NCBI RefSeq assembly: GCF_030717995.2
Contig: NZ_CP157743.1
Location: forward strand, 3,684,501 to 3,748,500
Source of the DNA: Methylomarinum sp. Ch1-1
GTDB taxonomy: Bacteria; Pseudomonadota; Gammaproteobacteria; Methylococcales; Methylomonadaceae
Length of the DNA: 64,000 nt
Reading direction: 5' to 3'
Shown here piece by piece: positions 36,912 to 46,511 of this stretch (position 1 is its first letter; each line of letters opens with the position of its first letter). The notes under the pieces are model-generated. The model saw only the letters and a program-made list of their open reading frames with translations. It did not search any database and had not been told where the DNA came from. Both the position numbers and the translations under genes were made by a program.

Positions 36912-37355
36912 CAGGGCTACCTCATTAAATGAATGAGTGGCAAAACAGAAAATTAACAACAAATACGCCTAAAGTAAGTTAAACGTTTGGGGTGTGTTAA
37001 ATAACCCGCCCCGCGTGCATTGAAAGCTTTTAGCCGATCCGCTGCGCGTGATCCACCTCACGGATGTGGGTAGGGTGTACTGACGATAGGAAGCGCACCG
37101 GTTTTTGATGCGCTTCACGCTGTTCGACACATCCGAAGGCAAGACGGTGCTTTGCGTAAGAGCGCCTCCCTCGGCGCGAAAAGCAAGTAGTCCGCATTTC
37201 GCGATGCGAAATGCAGGTCAACGAGGTCCTGAACGATTCAACCGTGACTAGAGCAAGTTAAACGTTTGGGGCGGGTTAAATAACCCGCCCCGCCCAGAGG
37301 GATGACGCGATATTAACCAATGTGTTGGTTCAGGTATTTTTTCATGAGGGAGCCC
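36912..37355. repeat. Composite ~0.45-kb repeat, copy 2 (inverted)
   Basis: The reverse complement of the repeat at 25649-26160. It contains CTCATTAAATGAATGAGTGG, AAGTTAAACGTTTGGGGTG, ACCGGTTTTTGATGCGCTTC, GTTAAATAACCCGCC twice and AACCAATGTGTTGGTTCAGG. Some inner segments differ (GCGTGATCCACCTCACGGATG). No gene is seen in 36843-37378. Confidence 0.75.
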
Positions 37356-37378
37356 CGGCCTAATGCATGGCGCCGCCG

Positions 37379-38260
37379 CTAATATTTTGTCGACAACTCT
37401 TTTAGATAGCTTAGGAAATCGTCCTTTAGATCTTTATGCAGCAAGGCATGTTCTACCGTGGCGATTAAATAGCCCAGCTTAGAACCACAATCATAGCGAT
37501 TGCCTTCAAACTCAAACGACATGACCGTTTGCTCGTTCATCAATTCGGCAATGGCGTCGGTCAACTGAATCTCTCCGCCTGTCCCGCGTCCCGTCTGTTC
37601 GATTTTGTCGAAAATGCCCGGGGTTAAAATATAACGGCCGACAACCGCCAGATTGGAAGGCGCCTTGTCCGGCGCAGGCTTTTCAACGATAGATTGCAAA
37701 CGACCGACTCTCTCCTCGACTTCTTCCGTTTCCACGATGCCGTATTTATCGGTTTGCGAGGGATCGACTCGCTCCACGCCCAAAATGCTGCGTTGCTCGC
37801 GTTTAAACAGCTCGGTCATTTGCGCCATGCAACCGCGCGTCGAATCTTCAATCAAATCATCGGCCAGAATGACCGCGAACGGTTCATCGTTGATAACGGG
37901 CTTCGCGCAAAGCACGGCATGCCCCAAACCCAGCGCCTCCGGTTGGCGAATGAAGACACAGGACACATGGGGAGGCAAAATATTCCTGATCATTTTCAGC
38001 ATTTCCGTCTTACCGCTCTGCTCCAGCTCCATTTCCAGTTCATAGGATTTATCGAAATGATCCGGAATTGCGCGCTTGTTGCGACCTGTGATAAAAATCA
38101 TCGTATCGATGCCCGCCGCAATGGCTTCCTCCACGGCGTACTGAATCAGGGGCTTATCTACGATAGGCAACATTTCTTTCGGGCTGGCTTTGGTAGCTGG
38201 CAAAAAGCGTGTGCCTAAACCAGCAACCGGAAAAACGGCTTTAGTGATTTTGTTATTCAT
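37379..38260 (-). CDS. galU: UTP--glucose-1-phosphate uridylyltransferase
   Basis: A 293-residue nucleotidyltransferase. AVFPVAGLGTRFLPATKASPKEMLPIVDKPLIQY is the signature N-terminus (GLGTRF loop and SPKEM). FAVILADDLIED has the metal Asp, GIVETEEV and IVEKP follow, and FEGNRYDCGSKLGYLIA near the end is diagnostic. It makes UDP-glucose for surface polysaccharide and possibly sucrose or glycogen pathways. ATG at 38260 is used; upstream in-frame codons to 38308 have no homology. The sequence upstream carries a MITE copy. Confidence 0.95.
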   Translation of the reverse strand: MNNKITKAVFPVAGLGTRFLPATKASPKEMLPIVDKPLIQYAVEEAIAAGIDTMIFITGRNKRAIPDHFDKSYELEMELEQSGKTEMLKMIRNILPPHVSCVFIRQPEALGLGHAVLCAKPVINDEPFAVILADDLIEDSTRGCMAQMTELFKREQRSILGVERVDPSQTDKYGIVETEEVEERVGRLQSIVEKPAPDKAPSNLAVVGRYILTPGIFDKIEQTGRGTGGEIQLTDAIAELMNEQTVMSFEFEGNRYDCGSKLGYLIATVEHALLHKDLKDDFLSYLKELSTKY

Positions 38261-38522
38261 ATTTGCGTTTATTCTCGATTTAGCAGTGTAATTTGTTTCC
38301 ATCCACAAACGCCGTTGATGGAGATATTCTGATCGGACGTTTCCACTCAGAAATAGCGAACGTCGTTTTCAGGCCGTATCAAAGTATTACCTATTTTATG
38401 AATCGTTAGCAAGTCATGCAGATGATAACCTATGAGTATGACATTATCATGTTAATGGACAGCGGCGCCAGTTATGCACTATTACTCATTCATGTTATAT
38501 ATGACGGGAACTCGGCGGGCGC

Positions 38523-38746
38523 CAGCTATTCCCAAGTTGAGCATTTTTGCCGTGTTTAGGGCATGGGATGTGTTTGGCGAGGATGTCGGCAGCAAGGATG
38601 CTGCCGTCAAACTCCCAGGGATGGGTTTACCCAGCACCTAAATTATCCTGGAATGTAAAATATAGTCCTGTAGCCATGGGATTTAGGTGCTGGGCTCCTC
38701 TACAGACACACCCCATGCCCTTTTTGAGCTCCAGACAGGGAAATTA
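38523..38746. repeat. MITE copy with nested palindrome, degenerate right end
   Basis: CAGCTATTCCCAAGTTGAGC at 38523 and subterminal GGCATGGGATGTGTTTGGCG are matched in inverse by CAGACACACCCCATGCCC near 38702-38720. The palindromic module (38629-38694) has the same arms as the other copies. The right terminus (AGGGAAATTACA) is diverged and no target duplication was found, so this copy is older. The flank TATATGACGGG ... CTCGGCGGGCGC before it resembles the flank at 8672-8695. Nothing else is seen in 38261-38822. Confidence 0.7.
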
Positions 38747-38822
38747 CATTGACTATGTATACTAGACGATAATCTTTTTATAGCCGCTGATTTCTTTATT
38801 ATTCACTTTCAAAATAACCGAT

Positions 38823-39950
38823 ATGAGCAGACACCCTGAATTCCCTCTTGATAAAGAGCTGATTTATCTGAACCATGCCGCCGTCTCCCCTTGGCCGCAA
38901 AGAGCCGTTCAAGCGGTCACCGCATTTGCCGAACAAAACAGCATTTATGGCTCTCAGTTCTATCCGCAATGGCTGCAAAAGGAACAGCAATTACGCAAGC
39001 AGTTAACGCAATTGCTTAACGCGCCGTCAACGGACGATATCGCCTTGGTCAAGAATACTTCGGAAGCTCTGTCTTTTGTCGCCTATGGCTTGCAATGGCA
39101 AGCCGGCGACAACATTGTCAGCAGCAACCAGGAATTTCCCTCCAATCGCATCCCATGGCAATCACTGGCCGATCAAGGCGTTGAGTTCAGGGAGGCAGAA
39201 TTAAATTCAACGGATGCGCCTGAACAAGCCTTATTCAATCTGGTCGACCACAACACCCGCCTGCTCACCATCAGTTCGATTCAGTTTGCTACGGGGTTAC
39301 GCCTGGATCTGGAGAAAATCGGCGAATTCTGCAAACAACATAATATTCTGTTCTGCATAGACGCCATTCAAAGCCTGGGCTGCGTTGAATTTGATGTTCA
39401 GGCTTATCAGGCCGATTTTGTCATGGCCGATGGACATAAATGGATGTTGGGGCCGGAGGGGCTAGGCGTCTTTTACACCTCCCCCTCCTCCAGGGAAAAG
39501 TTGAAACTGACGCAGTACGGCTGGCATATGGTGGCCGACACCCATCATTACGAAAACAAGCCCTGGTCTATCCACCCCGGCGCACGACGTTTCGAATGCG
39601 GTAGTCCCAATATGCTCGGGATTCACGCCTGGTCCGCGAGTCTGTCATTGTTGCTGGAAACAGGCATGAAAACAGTGGAAAAGCAAGCCATCGATCACAG
39701 CGATTATTTAATCGACAGGATCGAGAATTCCAAAAAACTGACCCTATTATCTAGCCATAAAAATAAGTTAAAATCGGCCATCGTCGTTTTTAAACATCGA
39801 TATGCAGAAAACTCGACATTGTTTAAATGTTTATCGGATCAAAACGTCGCCTGCGCCATGCGCGGACAAGGCATCCGTTTTTCACCACATTTTTACAATT
39901 CATCCGAAGAACTAGCGCGAGCTCTCGATATTGCAGAAAATTTTACTTGA
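38823..39950 (+). CDS. Aminotransferase class V-fold PLP enzyme
   Basis: A 375-residue PLP-dependent enzyme similar to the cysteine desulfurase/isopenicillin-N-epimerase branch. YLNHAAVSPWPQ (about 16) is the substrate-binding start, VKNTSEALSFVAYGL contacts PLP, FCIDAIQSLG (about 182) has the cofactor Asp, and DFVMADGHKWMLGPEGLGVFY (about 202) the Schiff-base Lys. A C-terminal catalytic Cys loop typical of IscS/SufS is not evident, so a dedicated desulfurase role is unlikely. The substrate is unknown. The gene is monocistronic by spacing. Confidence 0.85.
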   Translation: MSRHPEFPLDKELIYLNHAAVSPWPQRAVQAVTAFAEQNSIYGSQFYPQWLQKEQQLRKQLTQLLNAPSTDDIALVKNTSEALSFVAYGLQWQAGDNIVSSNQEFPSNRIPWQSLADQGVEFREAELNSTDAPEQALFNLVDHNTRLLTISSIQFATGLRLDLEKIGEFCKQHNILFCIDAIQSLGCVEFDVQAYQADFVMADGHKWMLGPEGLGVFYTSPSSREKLKLTQYGWHMVADTHHYENKPWSIHPGARRFECGSPNMLGIHAWSASLSLLLETGMKTVEKQAIDHSDYLIDRIENSKKLTLLSSHKNKLKSAIVVFKHRYAENSTLFKCLSDQNVACAMRGQGIRFSPHFYNSSEELARALDIAENFT

Positions 39951-40036
39951 AAGTCCTCCAGTATCGTCTATCCTTACGCCCATTGTAATTTAACACCTAC
40001 AAGCAAGGATAATGCTGACACCTATAACCCTGTTCC

Positions 40037-40501
40037 ATGCTCTCAAAGATTAAAAGCATCGTATTACTGTTTCTTTTGATATGGCAAATTACCTGCTTTG
40101 CAAATGAGAGTGACAAATCTTCGGAATCAACACTGGTTCCGGTCGTTAATGAACGGGTCAAACAAAACGCCATCTCCAAGCACGGCCTAAGCGCTATTTT
40201 CAAAATGCGCTTGCATACATGGAAAGATGATTCGGCCATTACTGTTTTTGTCTTAGCGGACCAAGACCCTCTGCATAAGGCCTTTTGCAAGGAAGTACTC
40301 AATGTGTTTCCTCATCAAATGCGCCGTACCTGGGACCGTCTAGTCTTCAGCGGCGCCGGACAGGCGCCGATAGAACTCGATAACAAAGAAGAGATGATCA
40401 GAATGCTCACTGCCACGCCCGGAGCAATAGGCTATTTAAGATCTAGTGACATAAAACAGGGCATCAAAGCCCTGAGAATTCAATCGGGAAGAAATCAATA
40501 A
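40037..40501 (+). CDS. PstS-like periplasmic substrate-binding domain protein
   Basis: A 154-residue protein with signal peptide (KSIVLLFLLIWQITCFA). The mature part matches the small PstS-like family: LADQDPLHKAFCKEVLNVFPHQMRRTWDRLVFSGAG, then MIRMLTATPGAIGYL, where the TPGAIGYL block is typical of phosphate-binding-like folds. It is about half the size of a full PstS, so true phosphate transport is uncertain. The stop is one base from the porin start, so the pair is co-translated. Confidence 0.8.
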   Translation: MLSKIKSIVLLFLLIWQITCFANESDKSSESTLVPVVNERVKQNAISKHGLSAIFKMRLHTWKDDSAITVFVLADQDPLHKAFCKEVLNVFPHQMRRTWDRLVFSGAGQAPIELDNKEEMIRMLTATPGAIGYLRSSDIKQGIKALRIQSGRNQ

Positions 40502-40502
40502 C

Positions 40503-41720
40503 ATGTTTTTTTATAACGACAGGAAAACTCGCTACCACCTCGCTTCCAACATACTTGGCTGTGCATGCCTATTATTAACCGGCAGCGCCGTGTTTGCAGA
40601 AGAAAACGATAATTTCACCTTACCAAAATCGTTGCAAATTCATGGCTTTTTGTCACAAGGATTCCTGCATACCTCCGACAACAACTTATTCGGTCATAGC
40701 GATGACAATATTTCCGTCGATTTTCGCGAATTGGGCCTCAATGCTTCGTGGCGAATCATGCCCGAGCTGCAAGTCGCCCTACAAGTAGTCTGGCGTAACG
40801 CCGGTCAAACAGACCAAGATGATTTACGCATCGATTACGGGGTCGCCAATTATAGTTTCTATTCCTCGGAATCTACGCTGTTAGGCATCAAGGCGGGCCG
40901 AGTGCCAACCCCTGCAGGTTTGTATAATGACACGCGAGATGTCGCTTCTACTAGGCCCAGCGTCTTGCTGCCGCAATCGATTTATTTTGACCGCAACAGA
41001 AATCTCGGTTTGTCTGCGGATGGTGGGTATTTCTATGCTGAACAGAGAACCGATTACGGGGACTTTCTCTTTAATATCGGCGTCATCAACCCTCGCACCG
41101 ATGACCCCAGCTTTAAGCATGCCATTGTTGGCGATACTCCTGGCGAAATGACCGGAGACACTTCCTGGATAACCCGACTGAATTATGAATGGCAAGGGGG
41201 GCTGGTTCGTTTAGCGGTAACCTATGGAGAGTTTAATGCAGAATTTCAATCACATACTGAAACCATCAATTCACTACCCGGTTCATTCAAATTTAATCCG
41301 CTGATTTTCTCAGCTCAGTACAATGCGGAAAAATGGTCATTAACGGCTGAATACGCCTTAAGAAAAATCCAATTAAAAAACTTCGGCCGACAAGATAGTA
41401 AAACAACGGGAGAAAGCTTCTATATACAAGGAACTTACAAGCTAACTTCTTACCTTGAAGCGCTTGTACGCTATGATCAGTATAGCGCCGATAAAAACGA
41501 TAAAAATGGAGAACGCTTTGCTGAAAGATTTAATGTTCCTAACTATACACGTTTTGCAAAGGACTGGACATTTGGTTTAAGAACCGAATTAACCCCTTCA
41601 CTATTGATTAGTGCGGAATACCACCGTATTAATGGCACCGGTTGGTTATCATCACTAGAGAACTCAAACCCCACACAACATTGGGACTTATATACTATGA
41701 TGATTTCATACAATTTTTAA
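40503..41720 (+). CDS. Outer-membrane porin-like beta-barrel protein
   Basis: A 405-residue protein with an N-terminal export signal ending near AVFAEE. The mature part shows alternating amphipathic strands and ends in an aromatic residue (MMISYNF), as outer-membrane barrels do. IHGFLSQGFLHTSDNNLFG, VDFRELGLNASWRI and LGIKAGRVPTPAGLYNDTRD recall OprP/carbohydrate-type porins. The transported solute is unknown. It pairs with the PstS-like gene, suggesting capture and passage of a small anion or organic solute, by inference. Confidence 0.8.
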   Translation: MFFYNDRKTRYHLASNILGCACLLLTGSAVFAEENDNFTLPKSLQIHGFLSQGFLHTSDNNLFGHSDDNISVDFRELGLNASWRIMPELQVALQVVWRNAGQTDQDDLRIDYGVANYSFYSSESTLLGIKAGRVPTPAGLYNDTRDVASTRPSVLLPQSIYFDRNRNLGLSADGGYFYAEQRTDYGDFLFNIGVINPRTDDPSFKHAIVGDTPGEMTGDTSWITRLNYEWQGGLVRLAVTYGEFNAEFQSHTETINSLPGSFKFNPLIFSAQYNAEKWSLTAEYALRKIQLKNFGRQDSKTTGESFYIQGTYKLTSYLEALVRYDQYSADKNDKNGERFAERFNVPNYTRFAKDWTFGLRTELTPSLLISAEYHRINGTGWLSSLENSNPTQHWDLYTMMISYNF

Positions 41721-42060
41721 TCAAAACCCGACAATTAACCTCAAAAAATATTTGTTTAGGAAATTTGAACGTAATAAAGTTCCAAAACCATCGCATCATT
41801 AAAAATAATTCTGATTGCTAAAAATAACTTTCAAAAAGAATGAAGACTGAAGAATAGGATAATCACATAGAAATTGGCTTTGTATATCATTTGATTTTTT
41901 CAGCTTCAACCACTTTCAATATTAGCTGAAAATGGAGGCTAAGTGATTGGTAATAAATATAGTTGTATAAGTCATCATCCATGATAACTGGATTCCGCCA
42001 ATCCATGCCGGAATGACGAAGCACCTAAGACCATCTGACTTTTTTCCAGGCACTTATAAT
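41721..42060. other. AT-rich spacer with small palindromic repeat
   Basis: No gene is seen. ATTCCGCCAATCCATGCCGG and AATGACG at 41991-42021 resemble the widespread ATTCCGGCATGGAT type of dispersed palindrome. Base composition is visibly more AT-rich than the surrounding genes and continues into the acyltransferase gene. Confidence 0.5.
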
Positions 42061-42642
42061 TTATTCATGAACCTGCTTGAATCTATTCCAACCATTTTTC
42101 ACATCTATTTTCATAAAATTTAACTCAGTTTGAATATTTCCATCTATGGAAACTGATTTCTTTGCTAATACCTCAGCCGCCATAATCCTTTGATATATTC
42201 TTATATGCTTGTTTAAAAAAGTAAATAAACATACAGTACAGTTATTTTCCAAACCAACTTTAAATGCATTTTTCATTAAATCCAAAACAAGTATTCTACT
42301 ATTTCTATAATCTTTTTCCGTTGCAACCCTCCAAGATGAACCTATAATGCCATTTGTTTTTCTCCTCACCTCTTCTGTCTCAATGTTAAACCAACTATCT
42401 GTATGGACACCATTTGGACCATCTAAAGTAAATGTAATAGTTCCAATAATTCTATTATCTTTTTCCGCGATCAAAATCGTAGTTTCAGGTATTTTGTCTA
42501 AATGAGGGCAAGTCCTTAATCTTCCATTTTCTGATCGCTTTATACTTCCTGACTCAGCTAGAGTATCATGCGTCAGCCGATAAATCTCATCTAGTCTTGA
42601 ATAATCTTCTAATACCGATATCGTGTAGTCTTTATTTTTCAA
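42061..42642 (-). CDS. FeeM-like N-acyltransferase (GNAT fold), tentative
   Basis: About 193 residues. IYRLTHDTLAESGSI, IIGTITFTLDGPNGVHTDSWF, NGIIGSSWRVATEKDYRNSR and LFTFLNKHIRIYQRIMAAEVL fit the FeeM/autoinducer-synthase-like branch of GNAT proteins, which attach fatty acyl groups from acyl-ACP to small amines. The substrate cannot be predicted. The start is TTG at 42642 after AAGGAAAAAG. It lies 26 bases after the GGDEF/EAL gene in the same direction, so the two are probably co-transcribed. The gene is visibly AT-rich against its neighbours, suggesting transfer. Confidence 0.7.
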   Translation of the reverse strand: MKNKDYTISVLEDYSRLDEIYRLTHDTLAESGSIKRSENGRLRTCPHLDKIPETTILIAEKDNRIIGTITFTLDGPNGVHTDSWFNIETEEVRRKTNGIIGSSWRVATEKDYRNSRILVLDLMKNAFKVGLENNCTVCLFTFLNKHIRIYQRIMAAEVLAKKSVSIDGNIQTELNFMKIDVKNGWNRFKQVHE

Positions 42643-42668
42643 CGTCTTTTTCCTTATAGCGTCATTTT

Positions 42669-45656
42669 TTATAGATTAAAGGGATTTATTTTTGCGGTCT
42701 GATGAAACTCCGGATATGGCATCGGCTTACCGATACCATAGCCCTGGGCATAATCGATACCGATATCAGACAGCACTTTAAGCGCAACGTCATTCTCGAC
42801 AAATTCGGCGATGGTTCTGATATTCAAGCCATGAGCGACTTCATGAATTGCATTGACGAATAGCCTGTCTTCTTTGCTGCCAGGTAAATGCTTGATAAAT
42901 TCACCATCGATCTTCAAATACTGTATCGGGAGTTGTTTCAAATGATTCATCGATGAAAAGCCGACGCCGAAATCATCCAAGGCAAATTGCCCCCCCATCT
43001 CGATGAGTGCGGTAATCAAGCTATTTGCCGCCACCAAGTTAGTCACCGCTTGAGTTTCGGTCACCTCGAAAATGAACTTGCCCAGCGGAACATCGGAAGA
43101 CTCAAAGAGTTCGGAAAACAAGGTGAAAGTATCGGGATTTGAAATCATATCGCCCGATAAATTGACCGATAGAACGATATCATGTCCGGCCGCAATAAAG
43201 TCCTCTTGCGCCTTGATAGCCAACTCCAACACCCGCTTATCAATCAGGCTAATCAAACCGGTTTGCTCGGCGACATTGATAAAAAGACCGGGCGGAATAA
43301 TTTTCCCTTGCTCATCGAGCATCCTCAGCAAGCATTCATAATGACTGATTTTCCCATCGACGATGTGCATGATCGGCTGAAAATAAAGCACGAAGCGGTC
43401 TTCCAGCAGGGCCTTCTCGATTTTGGCTTTCCAGTTGACCCGCTGTTTGATATCGACGCGATTAAGATCATCAATCGAAGCCATACACCAGGTCCCCCGG
43501 CCACTCTCTTTTGCCTTATACATGGCGATATCGACGCTAGCCATTAGGTCCTGCTCCGTGTATCCGTCCACCGGAAAAATGAGCAGCCCTGCGCTGATCG
43601 ATACCTTATGCAAATTGCCTTGAATGATGATATCAACTTCCTGCATGCTCTGGAAAATTTTACTAATTAAAACTTCAGCATGGGCTTGATTGATTTCCGG
43701 CGCCAACACGACAAACTCGTCGCCGCCGAAGCGGGCGATGATATCGGTGCCTCTCACTGCTAAGCGCAATGTCTCAGCGACTTTCAACAACAGTTCGTCC
43801 CCGGCTTGATGGCCGCTGCTGTCGTTGATGTATTTGAACTGGTCGATATCGAAGAATATCAACGCGCCGGTGTGATTAAAGCGTTCGGCTTCCTTCAATA
43901 CACGGCGCAATTCATTTTCGAAGCGACGACGATTAAAAAGTCGCGTCAACGGATCATGATCGGCAAGCCAGGCAAGCTCGGTTTCGACCGCCCGTCTCTC
44001 GGTCAAATCAAGGCCAACCACCAGTATCTCGGGCTGGGTATCGGGATTGTTGATGATGGTAAAAAACCAGGAGACATACAGCCTCACCCCATCCAACGAA
44101 TACAATATGCAATCATGCTGAAAGGTGTTGTATTGCTTGTTAAGCAAGGCCGGTATCGCTTCGTTAACCGCCTCATAACTCTCGTTATCATAAATCAGAT
44201 CGGTAAACAGATGCTTGTTAGCCAGTTCCCCTTCACCATAGCCGATTAAGTTCTCCCCGAACTTGTTAATCGATAATATCTGTCCCTCTTGATCCAATCG
44301 TATGATAATAACCTGAGCCGTATTGAGAATATTGGAAACAAAATTCCGTTCATTTTTCAGCTCCCTGCTACGCTCGAGCAAATTCAGATTTCTTTGTTCT
44401 ACCTCATCATCGAGTCGAGTCAGGGTATTAATCAGATTATGCGCCGCCGAATCAAGAATATCTATTTCGTCGGTCACTAATTTTGTCTTGTGCCCACAGG
44501 GAAGGCTCTGCCTGACTTCGCCATAGCGTTTCTCCGCAATTAAAGGCAATAAATTGATAATCTTATTAACCTTTCTGGTCGGCCGGACAAACAATAAAAA
44601 TAGAATGATCCCTGAAAGCAGTATGCTTGACAGCCCACTGATCGCATACAGATTCATAGCCCTGTTTTTATCCTCGAGCTCCCGGGAAACATTGTCGATG
44701 ACCAGCAACTTGGCTTGATAGGGCTTTTCACCAAATGGAATGGTAAAAATATCATAGGTATTGCCGGAATAAACAAATGATAGGATTTGATCCGGCAAAT
44801 TGTCGGGGTAACGCTTTTGTAAGGCGACCAATAGAGGTTGATTAACGGAAAAGTCGGTTAAAGCCCCTATCCTGAACGGCCAAAACGGTAAAGAGGAAGG
44901 CGACTCCATTGAGTTTTTTTTTGCATGAACCAGAATGCCAATATCGGCTCCGGTAATTCCCTTCATGTGGATCACAATATCGGTAATGCTGGAGCCGAAA
45001 ACAAAGACGCCGCTGAATTTGCCCCGATATAAAAACGGCAAGGCATGATATTGAACACACTCCGTGTCGCAAACAATTTTGTTGATCGGCTGTTCATTCT
45101 TGACGACCGTTTCCAACCAGGAAACGGCAAAGAGTCGACTATCGATGGGCTCGCCCCACTCAGCCCGAATATCACCGGAGGTCGAGGCAAGACAAATCGA
45201 GCGAATATCGGACTCAAGCTCAATCTTGAACCAGTTATTGTCGATAATTTGCTGGATTTCGGTCAGAACTTCCTTGCCATTAGCGGGAACGACCAAAGCC
45301 GGGATCAGCCAGCTTAATTCGGTCTCCTTCTGTTGCAATTGCTTGAGCACACTGGCAAATGCCTGTTGATACTGCTGATGCCTAGCCGAGCGCGTTAAGG
45401 CATAATTTTTATCATGGGTGTAATTGCCAAGAACAAAAATACTGCCGGAAGCCAACAATGTTGAGATGCTGACGGCGAACAGCGCTTTCCAGGTTAAACT
45501 GAAAAAAATCTTTTTTTTTATAAACTGGTACAAGATATCCAAAACTCCATGCAACAAAGCGTCTATTGTTCTTATTCCTTTTCTTGCTAACCCGATCAAC
45601 CCTTTGTTATCGACATGCGCCGCTTCCCATATCGCAAGACAGCGTAAAATTTCCAC
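42669..45656 (-). CDS. Membrane sensor with PAS, GGDEF and EAL domains
   Basis: About 995 residues. A first membrane segment (ALFAVSISTLLASGSIFVLG, about 60) precedes a ~270-residue periplasmic sensor, then a second segment (LYAISGLSSILLSGIILFLLFV), a HAMP-like linker, a PAS domain (NTAQVIIIRLDQEGQILSIN, about 445), GGDEF (FDIDQFKYINDSSGHQAGD, RFGGDEFVVLAPE, RGTD I-site) and EAL. In the EAL domain the motif reads HYECLLRM (Cys for Ala), but SVNLS, FEVTET, ALDDFGVGFSS, LKIDGEFI and QGYGIGKPM keep the metal ligands, so both activities are possible. The precise start is uncertain; in-frame Met codons lie further in. Turnover of c-di-GMP is the expected output. Confidence 0.9.
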   Translation of the reverse strand: MEILRCLAIWEAAHVDNKGLIGLARKGIRTIDALLHGVLDILYQFIKKKIFFSLTWKALFAVSISTLLASGSIFVLGNYTHDKNYALTRSARHQQYQQAFASVLKQLQQKETELSWLIPALVVPANGKEVLTEIQQIIDNNWFKIELESDIRSICLASTSGDIRAEWGEPIDSRLFAVSWLETVVKNEQPINKIVCDTECVQYHALPFLYRGKFSGVFVFGSSITDIVIHMKGITGADIGILVHAKKNSMESPSSLPFWPFRIGALTDFSVNQPLLVALQKRYPDNLPDQILSFVYSGNTYDIFTIPFGEKPYQAKLLVIDNVSRELEDKNRAMNLYAISGLSSILLSGIILFLLFVRPTRKVNKIINLLPLIAEKRYGEVRQSLPCGHKTKLVTDEIDILDSAAHNLINTLTRLDDEVEQRNLNLLERSRELKNERNFVSNILNTAQVIIIRLDQEGQILSINKFGENLIGYGEGELANKHLFTDLIYDNESYEAVNEAIPALLNKQYNTFQHDCILYSLDGVRLYVSWFFTIINNPDTQPEILVVGLDLTERRAVETELAWLADHDPLTRLFNRRRFENELRRVLKEAERFNHTGALIFFDIDQFKYINDSSGHQAGDELLLKVAETLRLAVRGTDIIARFGGDEFVVLAPEINQAHAEVLISKIFQSMQEVDIIIQGNLHKVSISAGLLIFPVDGYTEQDLMASVDIAMYKAKESGRGTWCMASIDDLNRVDIKQRVNWKAKIEKALLEDRFVLYFQPIMHIVDGKISHYECLLRMLDEQGKIIPPGLFINVAEQTGLISLIDKRVLELAIKAQEDFIAAGHDIVLSVNLSGDMISNPDTFTLFSELFESSDVPLGKFIFEVTETQAVTNLVAANSLITALIEMGGQFALDDFGVGFSSMNHLKQLPIQYLKIDGEFIKHLPGSKEDRLFVNAIHEVAHGLNIRTIAEFVENDVALKVLSDIGIDYAQGYGIGKPMPYPEFHQTAKINPFNL

Positions 45657-45952
45657 GTACAGTCAAATCAATAATTGCTCCCTAGCTTTCACTCCTAAAG
45701 TGCGCGAACACTAAAACTTGTTTAAATCATAAATCTATCGCCGCCGCCAACTGATCAGTCGTGAATTACCACACAAATTTTTTAATTTTATAGCTAAAAC
45801 CGGTTCCATACCGTGATGGAGTTAAAATTAGCGCAAACCAACAGCATTCGCATTAAAATGCAAACCGATACGCCTCAGCCTTCAGCCCTAGCTTGCTTGT
45901 CAGCTTAAAAAGCTTAATCCTAACAAAAACGCCGAATTCATTCTTAGATCTC

Positions 45953-46432
45953 TCGGCGTTTGCCGTTGGCAAACCAGCCTGTATCAGATAGCTCTCTGGG
46001 CGGGGCTCCGCCAAAGTCTGCCCGTAGGAGGCCCGCCCTCGGGCCGAATGGCTCTTTTCGCGCCGAGGACGGCGCTCCTACGCAAAGCACCGTCTTGCCT
46101 TCGGATATGCTGAACTGCGTGAAGCGCATCAAAAACCGGTGCGCTTCCTATCGTCAGCACACCCTACCGCATCGTAGGGCGGCTTCGCGAAGCAAGCCGC
46201 CAAAAAACGCCACCGGGGCAAAATTGGCCATTGTGCGTATCCCAGGCGGATTGCCTGGCGGCGAATCCACCCTACGGTTGCGATATAACGCGTGGATAAG
46301 CCTGAAGGGCGCATCCACCAAAGATTCCAACCCGGTGGATGCGCTCCCGCTTATCCACCCTACGAATGGGGGTGAGTAGTTACGATTTTTCGGCGTTTGC
46401 CGTTGGCAAACCAGCCTGTATCAGATAGCTCT
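45953..46432. repeat. 43-bp direct repeats flanking a composite repeat segment
   Basis: TCGGCGTTTGCCGTTGGCAA and ACCAGCCTGTATCAGATAGC, ending TCT, occur at 45953-45995 and again at 46390-46432. Each copy holds a small hairpin (GTTTGCC, GTT, GGCAAAC). Between them lie pieces shared with other spacers: TTTTCGCGCCGAGGACGGCG, GCGGCTTCGCGAAGCAAGCC, and the GTGGATAAGCCTGAAGGGCG block also seen at 21861. No gene is seen in 45657-46606. Confidence 0.8.
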
Positions 46433-46511
46433 TCCATCCGAACTGAGGTTAACTAGCATTTCCCTAAACTAAGCATACTCGCGATGTAATTATTCAGCGT
46501 ATTTTTATCAG

